Translations under genes and position numbers: made by a program
Assembly (NCBI GenBank): GCA_903919625.1
Contig: CAIXIZ010000269.1
Coordinates: 1-15,001, forward strand
Source: an uncultured Verrucomicrobiota bacterium
GTDB lineage: Bacteria > Verrucomicrobiota > Verrucomicrobiia > Opitutales > Opitutaceae
Direction: 5' to 3'
Length of the DNA stretch: 15,001 nt
Shown here: piece by piece, positions 6,957 to 13,848 of the stretch
How positions within the stretch are numbered: the stretch's first letter is position 1
How the letters are laid out: the number at the start of each line of letters is the position of its first letter
The notes under the pieces: generated by a model
Databases searched by the model: none
What the model saw: the letters and a program-made list of their open reading frames with translations, nothing else
Told to the model about the DNA's origin: nothing

Positions 6957-7123
6957 GGAAGACACACTCTATCTGACCCTTTGGTTACATAAGAGCACTA
7001 GACAACGAGGCAGTCAGTTTTACGTCGTTACCAAGGCGTAAATGACACCCAGTCACTTTACCAACCTTGGCCACGAACCTTGGGTTGCGTCCCGCGCGGG
7101 CAGCGGCTCGACTCGGCGGGCGC
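6957..7123 (+). promoter_or_regulatory. Upstream region of the ABC transporter operon
   Basis: These 167 bases separate hicB from the transporter fusion gene and presumably contain its promoter. Visible repeats are AACCTTGG at 7063-7070 and again at 7076-7083, a CCAAGG (7031-7036) that can pair with CCTTGG at 7065-7070, and TGAC/GTCA half-sites around 7043-7055. Sugar importers are often controlled by LacI-type or similar repressors binding palindromes, but I cannot assign a regulator. No convincing -35/-10 pair or strong ribosome binding site is seen. Confidence 0.25.
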
Positions 7124-9478
7124 ATGAAAGTATTTTCAGCCGCTGCAGTTGTCCGGCTCCATCGGCTTGTGCTGACGGTGACATCTTTTATCTGCATGGC
7201 AATTGGCTCTGCGGCCCGGGCGGCGCCGGTCACGCTTGACATCCCGGTGTTCAGCGGCGGCTACGGGACGGCGTTTTACGAGGAAACAGCGCGGCAGTTT
7301 GAGGCGCTGCGGCCGGGGGTGAAGATCAACCTCTACGGCGACCCGCGCATCGCCGACAAGGTGCGGGTGCGCGTCTTCGACGGACATCTGCCCGACGCGA
7401 CCCTTACGTCCGATGTGCTCTGGCCGGTGCTGATCCACGCGGGCAAGGTGCTCGACCTCACCGCCGCCCTCGCCGGGCCCAACTGGGAAGGCGACGCCCG
7501 CTGGGCAGACACTTTCCTGCCCGGTGCAACCGAGGCCTGGCGGGTGGATGGGCGTACCTATGGGCTGCCGTTTGCCTACTCCTGCTGGACCCTGTTTTAC
7601 GACCAGGCGCTTTTCCGCAGCCACGGTTGGACGGTGCCGCGCACCTGGGATGAGTTTTTTGCCCTCTGCGACAAAATCCACGCCGCCGGGCTCACGCCGC
7701 TCAGCCTGCCCGGCACCCGCTGGCTTTACCCCGACGCCTTCCTGCGCGCGGCGAGCCATAATCTGCTCGGCGATGCGTCCTGGCGCGCGCTCAACGATCC
7801 CTCGGCCATCGGCGCGCGGCTCGACCCCCGCTATGTGCGGGCGGCGGCACTGCTCCAGCGCGTCACCCAGCAGGAGACCGCGCCGGGTTGGGAGGGCGAG
7901 GATCACACCGGGGCGGAAAAGGCGTTTCTTGCCGGTCGCGCGGCGATGACGGTCAGCGGTTCTTGGTTCGTCAACGAGATGCGGGGCAAAATCCCCGCCG
8001 GTTTCGAGCTGGGGGCGATGAACTTCCCGGTGTTTTCCGACGGCGCGGCCGACCCGACGACCATCCAGACCGGCAGCGACTGCTTTTTTGTCTTCGCTAC
8101 CGGCGACCTGGAGCGGGAGCGGCTCACCGTCGATTTCCTGCGCTTTCTCACCTCACTCGCACGGGCCGAGGCGTTTGTCCGTAGCGCCGACTCGCCGGTG
8201 GCGGTGCGCGGCGTGCCGGCGGCCGCCTATTCCGCCCTGATGCAGGACACGGTGGCGATGATCGCGCAGGCCAGGGCGGCGTTCAACATGCCCCAGACCA
8301 TGCTGCAACCGCCCGCGCTCCGGCAGGCGCTCATCGATGCCAGCCAGTTGCTTGCCACGGGAAAAATTGCGCCGGCCGAATTTGCCGCGCGGCTGGAAAA
8401 CGCGGCGGCGTCCGACCGCTTGCATACCGCCGATCCCGACCGGGTGGAGGTGCGTCACGGACTGGCGGCCGCGCTGCTGCTGCTCGTGGTGGCCGGGCTG
8501 GCGGTTTGGCTGGTGTTATCCAGCCGGGGTCGCCGTCCCCGGACCGGCCACACCACGGCCGGTTCCAACCAAACCAGCGGCGGCGAAGACACCGCACATC
8601 TTGGGCCATTGCGCGGCCCATTTGCGGTCGGTTTCATCGGACCGGCGTTGCTGCTCTACGGCGCGCTGGTGGTGCTGCCCGGGGTGGCGGCGCTGGGTTG
8701 GGCGTTCACGCGCTGGGACGGGCTGGGCCCGCAATCGTGGGCCGGGTTGTTCAACTTCAAGTGGCTCCTGCTGGAGAGCGACACGTTCTGGTTTGCGCTC
8801 AAAAACAACCTCTACCTCATGCTCGTGCCCACGCTGGTGGTGGTGCCGGTCGCGCTGCTGTTTGCGGCGCTCATCCATCGCGGCGTATGGGGCGCCAAGG
8901 TTTTTCGCGTCGTGCTGCTGTTTCCCAATCTGCTCGGGGGCATCGCCGCGGCCCTGCTCTGGCTCAACGCCTACAACCCGCACGGCGGGCTGGTCAACGC
9001 GGCCCTGGTGCGGCTCGGCTTTGCGGGCTTTGACGGCTTTGCCTGGCTGTCGCAGGAGCATCTCTACGGCGCGCTCATCCCGATCTACCTGTGGATGGCG
9101 TGCGGCTTCAACCTCGTGCTATACCTCGCGGCGATGCAGGGCATCCCGGCGGAGCTATATGAGGCGGCGGAGTTGGAGGGCGCGTCGAAGGTGCGGCAGT
9201 TTTTCACGATCACGCTGCCGCTCATCCGCGAGGTGCTGGTGGTTTCGGCGGTGTTTCTGGTCATCGGCGGGCTCAACGCGTTTGAGCTGGTGTGGCTGCT
9301 CACCTCTCAGGCGCCCGCGAGCGGGACGCACACGCTGGGCACGCTGATGGTCTCGGCGATGTTCCAGGATTTCCAGATCGGCCGCGCGACGGCCATCGCG
9401 GTGGTGATGTTTGTGCTGGTGTTGGTGGGCAGCGCAGCGGTGATGCGCACCCTCCGGCGCGAGACAGTCGAAAGGTGA
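7124..9478 (+). CDS. Sugar ABC transporter: solute-binding protein fused to MalF-type permease
   Basis: This 784-residue protein joins two proteins that are normally separate. Residues 1-34 form a signal peptide (hydrophobic core RLVLTVTSFICMAIG, cleavage near ARA-AP). Residues 35 to about 440 are an extracellular solute-binding protein family 1 (CUT1-type, carbohydrate) domain. A membrane helix at about 446-468 brings the chain to the cytoplasm, where a basic polar linker (about 469-498) follows. Residues 500-784 form a six-helix MalF-type permease with the EAA loop EAAELEG at 680-686, which contacts the ATPase. The topology is consistent: binding domain outside, permease N terminus inside. 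I prefer ATG 7124 over the upstream frame start at 7067 because it gives a clean signal peptide. The sugar is unknown. No frameshift is seen, so the fusion looks genuine. Confidence 0.92.
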   Translation: MKVFSAAAVVRLHRLVLTVTSFICMAIGSAARAAPVTLDIPVFSGGYGTAFYEETARQFEALRPGVKINLYGDPRIADKVRVRVFDGHLPDATLTSDVLWPVLIHAGKVLDLTAALAGPNWEGDARWADTFLPGATEAWRVDGRTYGLPFAYSCWTLFYDQALFRSHGWTVPRTWDEFFALCDKIHAAGLTPLSLPGTRWLYPDAFLRAASHNLLGDASWRALNDPSAIGARLDPRYVRAAALLQRVTQQETAPGWEGEDHTGAEKAFLAGRAAMTVSGSWFVNEMRGKIPAGFELGAMNFPVFSDGAADPTTIQTGSDCFFVFATGDLERERLTVDFLRFLTSLARAEAFVRSADSPVAVRGVPAAAYSALMQDTVAMIAQARAAFNMPQTMLQPPALRQALIDASQLLATGKIAPAEFAARLENAAASDRLHTADPDRVEVRHGLAAALLLLVVAGLAVWLVLSSRGRRPRTGHTTAGSNQTSGGEDTAHLGPLRGPFAVGFIGPALLLYGALVVLPGVAALGWAFTRWDGLGPQSWAGLFNFKWLLLESDTFWFALKNNLYLMLVPTLVVVPVALLFAALIHRGVWGAKVFRVVLLFPNLLGGIAAALLWLNAYNPHGGLVNAALVRLGFAGFDGFAWLSQEHLYGALIPIYLWMACGFNLVLYLAAMQGIPAELYEAAELEGASKVRQFFTITLPLIREVLVVSAVFLVIGGLNAFELVWLLTSQAPASGTHTLGTLMVSAMFQDFQIGRATAIAVVMFVLVLVGSAAVMRTLRRETVER

Positions 9479-9490
9479 GGTTTTGTAAAA

Positions 9491-9515
9491 CACGGAGGCC
9501 ACAAAGAACACGGAG
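9491..9515 (+). repeat. Left terminal inverted repeat of the GxxExxY cassette
   Basis: It begins CACGGAGGCCACAAAG and ends CACGGAG, so it is itself built of two CACGGAG words. It lies 12 bases after the stop of the fusion permease and 8 bases before the GxxExxY ATG. It differs from the reversed right copy at four positions. Confidence 0.75.
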
Positions 9516-9523
9516 CAACCAAG

Positions 9524-9922
9524 ATGAATCCAAACGAGATTACAGAAAAGATCATTGGAGCGGCGATTCGCGTGCATCGCGAACTGGGTCCGGGGCTGCT
9601 GGAATCGGCCTACGAAGCCGGCCTGGCTTATGAGCTGGCTGATGGAGGGTTGAAGGTGGAGCGGCAGAAAATGTTGCCGGTGTTGTACCGCGGCCTGCGC
9701 CTGGATGAGGGATACCGGCTCGACTTGCTGGCCGAGGACACGGTTATCATTGAGCTCAAGGCGGTAAGCAGGTTGGCTGAGATTCATGAGGCACAACTGC
9801 TGTCGTATTTGCGGCTCGCGGCAAAACCCGTGGGGCTGCTGATCAATTTCCATGTCCTCAGGCTGACTGATGGTGTGCGCCGGGTGGTCAACGGTCCGTA
9901 TGCGCTCCCCAAAACTCCGTGA
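9524..9922 (+). CDS. GxxExxY protein (PD-(D/E)XK nuclease-like fold)
   Basis: This 132-residue protein shows the signature that names the family: G24-L-L-E27-S-A-Y30 within GPGLLESAYE, after an N-terminal helix NEITEKIIGAAIRVHRELG. A PD-(D/E)XK-like core is visible as D67 in YRLDLLAED, then E77 and K79 in VIIELKAV, with Q91 and Y95 in the following helix (HEAQLLSYLRL). The family is small, often multicopy and of unproven function; a nuclease role is suggested only by fold. The ORF starts 8 bases after the left inverted repeat, and its stop TGA (9920-9922) lies inside the right inverted repeat, where it overlaps a GTG start of the next permease. It has no evident role in transport, and its placement between two permeases points to insertion. 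Confidence 0.9.
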   Translation: MNPNEITEKIIGAAIRVHRELGPGLLESAYEAGLAYELADGGLKVERQKMLPVLYRGLRLDEGYRLDLLAEDTVIIELKAVSRLAEIHEAQLLSYLRLAAKPVGLLINFHVLRLTDGVRRVVNGPYALPKTP

Positions 9923-9939
9923 TCTCAGTGTCCTCCGTG
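9915..9939 (-). repeat. Right terminal inverted repeat of the GxxExxY cassette
   Basis: On the minus strand it reads CACGGAGGACACTGAG and ends CACGGAG, matching the left repeat in 21 of 25 positions. It contains both the stop codon of the GxxExxY gene and up to three in-frame GTG codons (9919, 9928, 9937) available as starts for the downstream permease. Confidence 0.75.
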
Positions 9940-10791
9940 TTAACAAATAAAGTCACCCTCTCCCGCGGATTGCTCTTTTCCATCCTCGCCGCGTACGCGC
10001 TGTGGGTCGTCTTTCCCATGGTCTGGGTCGCGTATTCGTCGCTGAAGTCGGATCAGCAAATCTTTGACGACGCCTTCGCGCTGCCGGCGGTGGGCGCGCT
10101 CCACACCGAGAACTACGCGCGGGCCTGGCACGAGGCGCGGTTCGGCGATTACTTTTTCAACAGCGTGGTCGTCACCGGCGCGTCGGTTGCGCTCATCACG
10201 TTGCTCGGCGCGATGGCGGCCTACGCGCTGGCGCGGTTTGCGCATCCGCTGGGGCGGACGGTGTTCTGGCTCTTTCTCGCGGGGCTGATGCTCCCGGCCC
10301 AGCTCGCGATGGTTCCGCTCTTTTTCGAGCTGCGCACGCTGGGCCTGCTCAACTCGCGCCTGGGCCTCGTGCTCGTCTACACGGCCAACGGCCTGCCCTT
10401 CGCCATTTTCATCCTCGCCGGGTTTTTCAAGACGCTCCCGCGCTCGCTCTACGAGGCGGCCGTCGTCGACGGCTGCACCGAGGCCGGGGCCTTCTGGCGC
10501 GTGATGCTGCCGCTGGCGCGGCCCGGGCTGGTGACGGTGGCGGTGTTCCAGTTCATTGGCGTCTGGAAGGAATATTTCTTCGCCTTCATGCTGCTCAGCG
10601 GCGATCCGGCCGGCACGGCGCGGACGCTCCCGCTCGGCCTCGCCAATCTCGCCATCACCGCGCAATATCAGGGCGACCAGGGAATGCTCTTTGCCGGGCT
10701 GGTGCTGGTGACCCTGCCCCTCCTCGCGGTCTACGTCGCGCTGCAAAACCACCTGGTGAAGGGCGTGACGGCCGGCGCGGTGAAAGGGTAG
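9919..10791 (+). CDS. Sugar ABC transporter permease, MalG type
   Basis: This second CUT1-type permease of up to 290 residues has six membrane segments (about 18-42, 77-108, 115-136, 148-170, 205-228 and 254-276) and the EAA loop EAAVVDG at 179-185. It would pair with the permease half of the fusion gene. There is no ATG at the expected N terminus. The only upstream starts are GTG 9919, 9928 or 9937, all inside the right repeat of the GxxExxY cassette, so the first residues (about ISVSSVL) come from the repeat. GTG 9919 overlaps the preceding stop as GTGA, allowing translational coupling. No ATPase gene lies nearby; CUT1 importers often share one encoded elsewhere. The transporter core is intact from TLSRGLLF onward, so it may be functional despite the insertion. 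Confidence 0.9.
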   Translation: MISVSSVLTNKVTLSRGLLFSILAAYALWVVFPMVWVAYSSLKSDQQIFDDAFALPAVGALHTENYARAWHEARFGDYFFNSVVVTGASVALITLLGAMAAYALARFAHPLGRTVFWLFLAGLMLPAQLAMVPLFFELRTLGLLNSRLGLVLVYTANGLPFAIFILAGFFKTLPRSLYEAAVVDGCTEAGAFWRVMLPLARPGLVTVAVFQFIGVWKEYFFAFMLLSGDPAGTARTLPLGLANLAITAQYQGDQGMLFAGLVLVTLPLLAVYVALQNHLVKGVTAGAVKG

Positions 10792-10796
10792 GGCAG

Positions 10797-10811
10797 GGCG
10801 GGCCACCCGCC
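10797..10811 (+). terminator. Possible hairpin after the transporter operon
   Basis: GGCGGG (10797-10802) pairs perfectly with CCCGCC (10806-10811) around a 3-base loop, five bases after the permease stop. It is followed by a short AAATTCTTC rather than a run of T, so it would be a weak intrinsic terminator at best. Confidence 0.3.
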
Positions 10812-10850
10812 GGAAATTCTTCAGGCTGGCGGTGGCACCCGGTTTGCTCC

Positions 10851-12863
10851 ATGCTGTCTCTCCGCCACCTTAACAATCCCATGTCCGAATTGCTTCCCAC
10901 TCCGCGTACCGCCGGTTTCGATGATCACCGGCTGCTGGAGTGGCTGCGGACCGGGATCAATGAGCACGCGATTGTTGCGATCACCGACGCCGAGGGCGTG
11001 ATTGTCTATGCCAACGACCGCTTTTGCTCGGTATCGGGTTATACGCGGGAGGAACTGGTCGGGCAGACGCACCGGTTGGTGAAGTCCGGGCTGCATCCGG
11101 CGGAGTTTTTCCTGGAAATGTGGCGCACGATCAAGGCCGGCGAGGTCTGGCATGGCACGATCTGCAACCGCACCAAGGGCGGCAGCCCGTACTGGGTCGA
11201 AAGCACGATCGTCCCGCTGCCGGGTCCCGACGGCCAGCCCCAGTTCTATCTCGCGCTCCGCACGGACATCACCCGGATCAAGCGGGCCGAAAGCTCGCGT
11301 TCCGCCGCCGAAACCAAGGCGCACAAGATTTCCGAACAACTGCAGCTGTTCTTCGACCACGCCCCCATCGGCATCAGCTGGGTGGAGCAGGGCCATGATG
11401 GCTCGCGCGATGTCTACCACCCCAACCAGCGCTTCTGCGAAATCCTCGGCCTGACCCCGGCGGAGGCCAGCGATGCCAACAATCTCCGCGAAGCCACGCT
11501 TCCCGACGACCGCGAGAAGCAGGACGAGCTGACGGCCGCACTTCACGGAGGCAAGGGCAGCAGTTTCACGATGGAGAAGCGCTATCGGCATCGCAACGGG
11601 CACATCGTCTGGGGCAGCCTCACCATGGCCGTGCTGCGCAGCCCGAGCGGGCACATCACCCACCGGTTCCTCATGCTGGAGGACATCACCGCCCGCAAGC
11701 AGACCGAGGCCGTGTTGCGCGAGACCCTGCGCCGCAGCGAGGAGCTCGAGCGCATCGTCAACCGCTCGCCCTCGGTCGTGGTGCTGTGGCGGGCCCAGCC
11801 GTCCTGGCCGGTCGAGTTTGTGTCGGCCAGCATTCGGCAGTTTGGTTACGCGCCGGAGGAATTCGTCAACCAACGCTACTCTTTCATCGGCATCACGCAC
11901 CCGGAGGACCGCGCGCGGGTAAAAGCCGAGATGGCCGCCCACACCGCCGCCGGCCATCACGAATACAACCAGGAATACCGCCTCGTCTGTGCCGACGGCA
12001 GCTCGCGCTGGGTGGACGACCATACGGTGGTGCGGTTCGATAAGACGGGCCGGGTCACCCACCACGAGGGCCTGATCACCGACATCACCGCGCGCAAGGC
12101 GGCCGAGGATCGCGAGCGCGAGCAGCAGGAACGCGACCTCCGTCTCGCCGGCGAGGTGCAGCATCACCTGCGGCCACACGCCTTTCCCGCCATCGGCAAA
12201 GTGGAGATTGCCGCGCTGGCGCAGCCCACGGCGCACATCGGCGGCGACTATTACGACGTGCTGCCGGTGGACGCGCGCCATTGGGGCTTTGTCATCGCCG
12301 ATGTCGCCGGGCATGGTCCCGGTGCCGCACTGATGATGGCCGCCTGCCGGGCCACGCTGCGGCAGTGTGCGTCGGGTGAAACCAGCGCCGCGACGGTGAT
12401 CCGCCGCGTCAACCATGCGCTGCATGGCGACATGCCGCGGGGGATGTTTATCACGGTGTTTTACGGCATCCTTGACCTCGACACCAACCGCCTGCGCTAC
12501 GTGCGGGCGGGCCACGAGGCCGCGCTGCTGTTGCGCGCCTCGGGGGGGCCAACGGAGCTGCTCAAGACCGGCGGGCTCGCGCTCGGCCTCGACGGGGGCC
12601 CCGTCTTTGATGCCGAGCTGCAGGAAGGGGAGGCCGAATTGAAATCCGGCGATCTGCTGGCGCTGTATACCGATGGTATCACCGAGGCGACGGATGCGGC
12701 CGGGACCGAATTTGGCTGCGACCGGCTTGTCAGCGTCCTGCGCCTGCACCGAGATCGGCCCATTGAAGAACTGCCCATCGCGGTGGACCGTACCCTCGGC
12801 CAGTTTGCCCCGCTCTCCGGCCACACCGACGACCGCACCCTGCTCCTCGTGCGTCCGAAGTAA
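10851..12863 (+). CDS. PAS-domain SpoIIE/PP2C-type serine/threonine phosphatase
   Basis: This protein of up to 670 residues has three PAS domains (about 35-147, 160-285 and 295-420), each ending in the typical DIT hinge (RTDIT, LEDITARK, ITDITARK). A short helical linker (REREQQERDLRLAGEVQ) leads to a SpoIIE/RsbU-type PP2C phosphatase (about 435-668). Metal-binding acidic residues are present: D466 in GGDYYDV, D484 in IADVAGHG, D608 in LYTDG, and D660/D661 in GHTDDRT. Such proteins usually dephosphorylate anti-sigma-factor antagonists in response to a sensed signal. No membrane segment is seen, so it is cytoplasmic. Two starts are possible, ATG 10851 and ATG 10881 (MSELLPTPRT), neither with a clear ribosome binding site. 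No partner anti-sigma or antagonist gene is adjacent. The last 46 bases and the following 3' region are duplicated at 13471-13541. Confidence 0.94.
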   Translation: MLSLRHLNNPMSELLPTPRTAGFDDHRLLEWLRTGINEHAIVAITDAEGVIVYANDRFCSVSGYTREELVGQTHRLVKSGLHPAEFFLEMWRTIKAGEVWHGTICNRTKGGSPYWVESTIVPLPGPDGQPQFYLALRTDITRIKRAESSRSAAETKAHKISEQLQLFFDHAPIGISWVEQGHDGSRDVYHPNQRFCEILGLTPAEASDANNLREATLPDDREKQDELTAALHGGKGSSFTMEKRYRHRNGHIVWGSLTMAVLRSPSGHITHRFLMLEDITARKQTEAVLRETLRRSEELERIVNRSPSVVVLWRAQPSWPVEFVSASIRQFGYAPEEFVNQRYSFIGITHPEDRARVKAEMAAHTAAGHHEYNQEYRLVCADGSSRWVDDHTVVRFDKTGRVTHHEGLITDITARKAAEDREREQQERDLRLAGEVQHHLRPHAFPAIGKVEIAALAQPTAHIGGDYYDVLPVDARHWGFVIADVAGHGPGAALMMAACRATLRQCASGETSAATVIRRVNHALHGDMPRGMFITVFYGILDLDTNRLRYVRAGHEAALLLRASGGPTELLKTGGLALGLDGGPVFDAELQEGEAELKSGDLLALYTDGITEATDAAGTEFGCDRLVSVLRLHRDRPIEELPIAVDRTLGQFAPLSGHTDDRTLLLVRPK

Positions 12864-12888
12864 CCCGCCGCAAACTGACAAATATCGG
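12818..12888 (+). repeat. Direct repeat, copy 1: phosphatase 3' end plus downstream motif
   Basis: This 71-base stretch covers the codons for GHTDDRTLLLVRPK, the stop, and the first bases of an AAACTGACA-type motif after it. It matches 13471-13541 without gaps at 56 of 71 positions, and the first 21 bases are identical. Counts were made by eye. Confidence 0.8.
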
Positions 12889-13456
12889 CCTGCCTCCTTC
12901 TGGACCCTTCTGGGCTGCCCAGGCAGCTATTAGAGTTTATTTCTTTGGGACACCTTTAATAATGCTACTGCCAACTGTAACATATATAGCTCCAGACCCA
13001 TCGGTAGAAATTTGCTCAGGATTAAATATTTTAAATGGCAGCTGCATGTCTGATTCATCGAGTGTGCATACTTTTCCAGTTGGAGACACCATTCTGAATG
13101 ATTGATTATAAGTATCTGCCACATAGATATTCCCCTGTTTGTCCAAGTCGATGCCACTCGGGCCGGCAAACCGGGCCTGAGCACCAATGCCATCAATGAA
13201 ACCGCTGTGACCAGCCAATCCCGCCACAATGTAAACTAAACCTTTATTGTCAATCCTCAGAATTACATCATTGCAGGAGTCCGACACTATGACATCCCCA
13301 GCTGGCGTCACAGCGATACCAACCGGGCATTTAATCAGAGCGGCAATATTGTTGGCAGCATTGTATTCCATATCAGCATTACGAGCCGATAATGTTGACA
13401 CAAAGGGAACACTCAAAGGAGGCCTTCAAAGGGGACAGGCCGATTTTTGTTAGTTT
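12872..13456. mobile_element. AT-richer island with 26-bp inverted ends enclosing an NHL fragment
   Basis: The left end 12872-12897 and the reversed right end 13431-13456 match in 22 of 26 positions (both start AAACT and share ATCGGCCTG). Between them the DNA is clearly less GC-rich: I counted 21 G/C of 60 at 13021-13080 against 38 of 60 at 12721-12780. The segment holds only the truncated NHL ORF. No transposase or integrase is present. It sits directly after the phosphatase stop, and a second copy of the phosphatase end follows it. A small transferred element or the scar of recombination between dispersed repeats are both possible. Confidence 0.5.
12937..13416 (-). pseudogene. Truncated NHL-repeat (beta-propeller) protein fragment
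   Basis: The open frame of at most 159 residues encodes two to three NHL-type blades: CPVGIAVTPAGDVIVSDSCN, then FAGPSGIDLDKQGNIYVADT and FRMVSPTGKVCTL, with the linker GLAGHSGFIDGIGAQARF typical of secreted NHL proteins. Complete members have many more blades and a signal peptide. Here an in-frame stop lies at 13426-13428 and the only starts upstream are TTG (13416) or an internal ATG further in, so the N terminus is missing. Base composition is well below that of its neighbours, suggesting transfer. It lies antisense to the flanking genes inside the inverted-repeat island. It is most likely a non-functional fragment, though a small expressed protein cannot be excluded. Confidence 0.7.
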
Positions 13457-13470
13457 TAAGATTGTTACTA

Positions 13471-13541
13471 CGGCCACACCGACGACCGCACGCCACGGCT
13501 GGTGCGGTCGAAGTAATGCCCCTTAAACTGACAGAAATCGG
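13471..13541 (+). pseudogene. Diverged second copy of the phosphatase 3' end
   Basis: This stretch reads GHTDDRTPRLVRSK-stop in the same frame as the real phosphatase tail GHTDDRTLLLVRPK-stop and keeps the same spacing to a following AAACTGACA motif at 13525. Identity to 12818-12888 is 56 of 71 with no gap. Nothing upstream of 13471 resembles the rest of a phosphatase; the match stops abruptly at the NHL island. It is therefore an orphan tail, either displaced by an insertion or brought in with the island. Confidence 0.75.
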
Positions 13542-13550
13542 TATGACCCC

Positions 13551-13848
13551 CTCGGCGGAATTTGGATTTCGGAATTCGGATTGCGGAATGACGAACTTTA
13601 AGAGGGAAGCCAGGAAACCATGAATCGGCAGGTGGGGATTGAGGACGCCTCCCATCATCCCCGGCCAAAGCGTGTTCTTGACGCCAGGCCCTGGTAGTGT
13701 TGGCGTTCGGTCAGAGTCTTACACCCCTTTCGCACGCCAACTGCCTTACATATTCTGGGATTGGCAGCAAATACCCCCCTCCTTCATCCGCCTGACCCCG
13801 TTTGGCTGCCGAATTCTTTCCTGCTGCTTCTCCCTCCCCGATGATCCC
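13551..13848 (+). other. Gene-free leader before the secreted hydrolase
   Basis: I see no supportable gene here. The hydrolase frame is open from 13639, but those 70 codons look non-coding and would bury the signal peptide. At 13557-13590 there is a low-complexity tract of GGAATT and GGATT units. A perfect 8-bp inverted repeat, GTTGGCGT at 13699-13706 and ACGCCAAC at 13734-13741, could be a hairpin or an operator for the hydrolase gene. No confident promoter is visible. Confidence 0.4.
13557..13590. repeat. Short GGATTTCGGAATT-type low-complexity tract
   Basis: About 34 bases built of imperfect GGAATT, GGATTTC and GGATTGC units, lying between the orphan phosphatase tail and the hydrolase leader. 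It resembles the simple tract before the Gfo/Idh/MocA gene in style but not in sequence. Confidence 0.5.

Larger units (their letters stand above)
9481..9950 (+). mobile_element. Small TIR-bounded cassette carrying a GxxExxY gene
   Basis: The segment between the two permease-encoding genes is bounded by inverted repeats: 9491-9515 on the left and 9915-9939 on the right match in 21 of 25 positions when one is reversed. T/A-rich similarity continues outside them (TTTTGTAAAA on the left; ATTTGTTAA as the complement on the right). The only gene inside is the GxxExxY ORF, which fills nearly the whole space. There is no transposase and no evident target-site duplication. ABC permeases of this type are normally adjacent, so the cassette has most likely been inserted into the operon. 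Calling it mobile is inference from the structure. Confidence 0.65.

Noticed and set aside
9940..10806. 288-codon minus-strand frame opposite the second permease
   Set aside because: The product is extremely Arg/Glu/Gln/His-rich with no domain, while the sense strand is a typical six-helix permease.
10821..12881. 686-codon minus-strand open frame opposite the phosphatase
   Set aside because: The sense strand encodes clear PAS and PP2C domains with all metal ligands; the antisense product matches nothing I recognise and mirrors the sense codon pattern.
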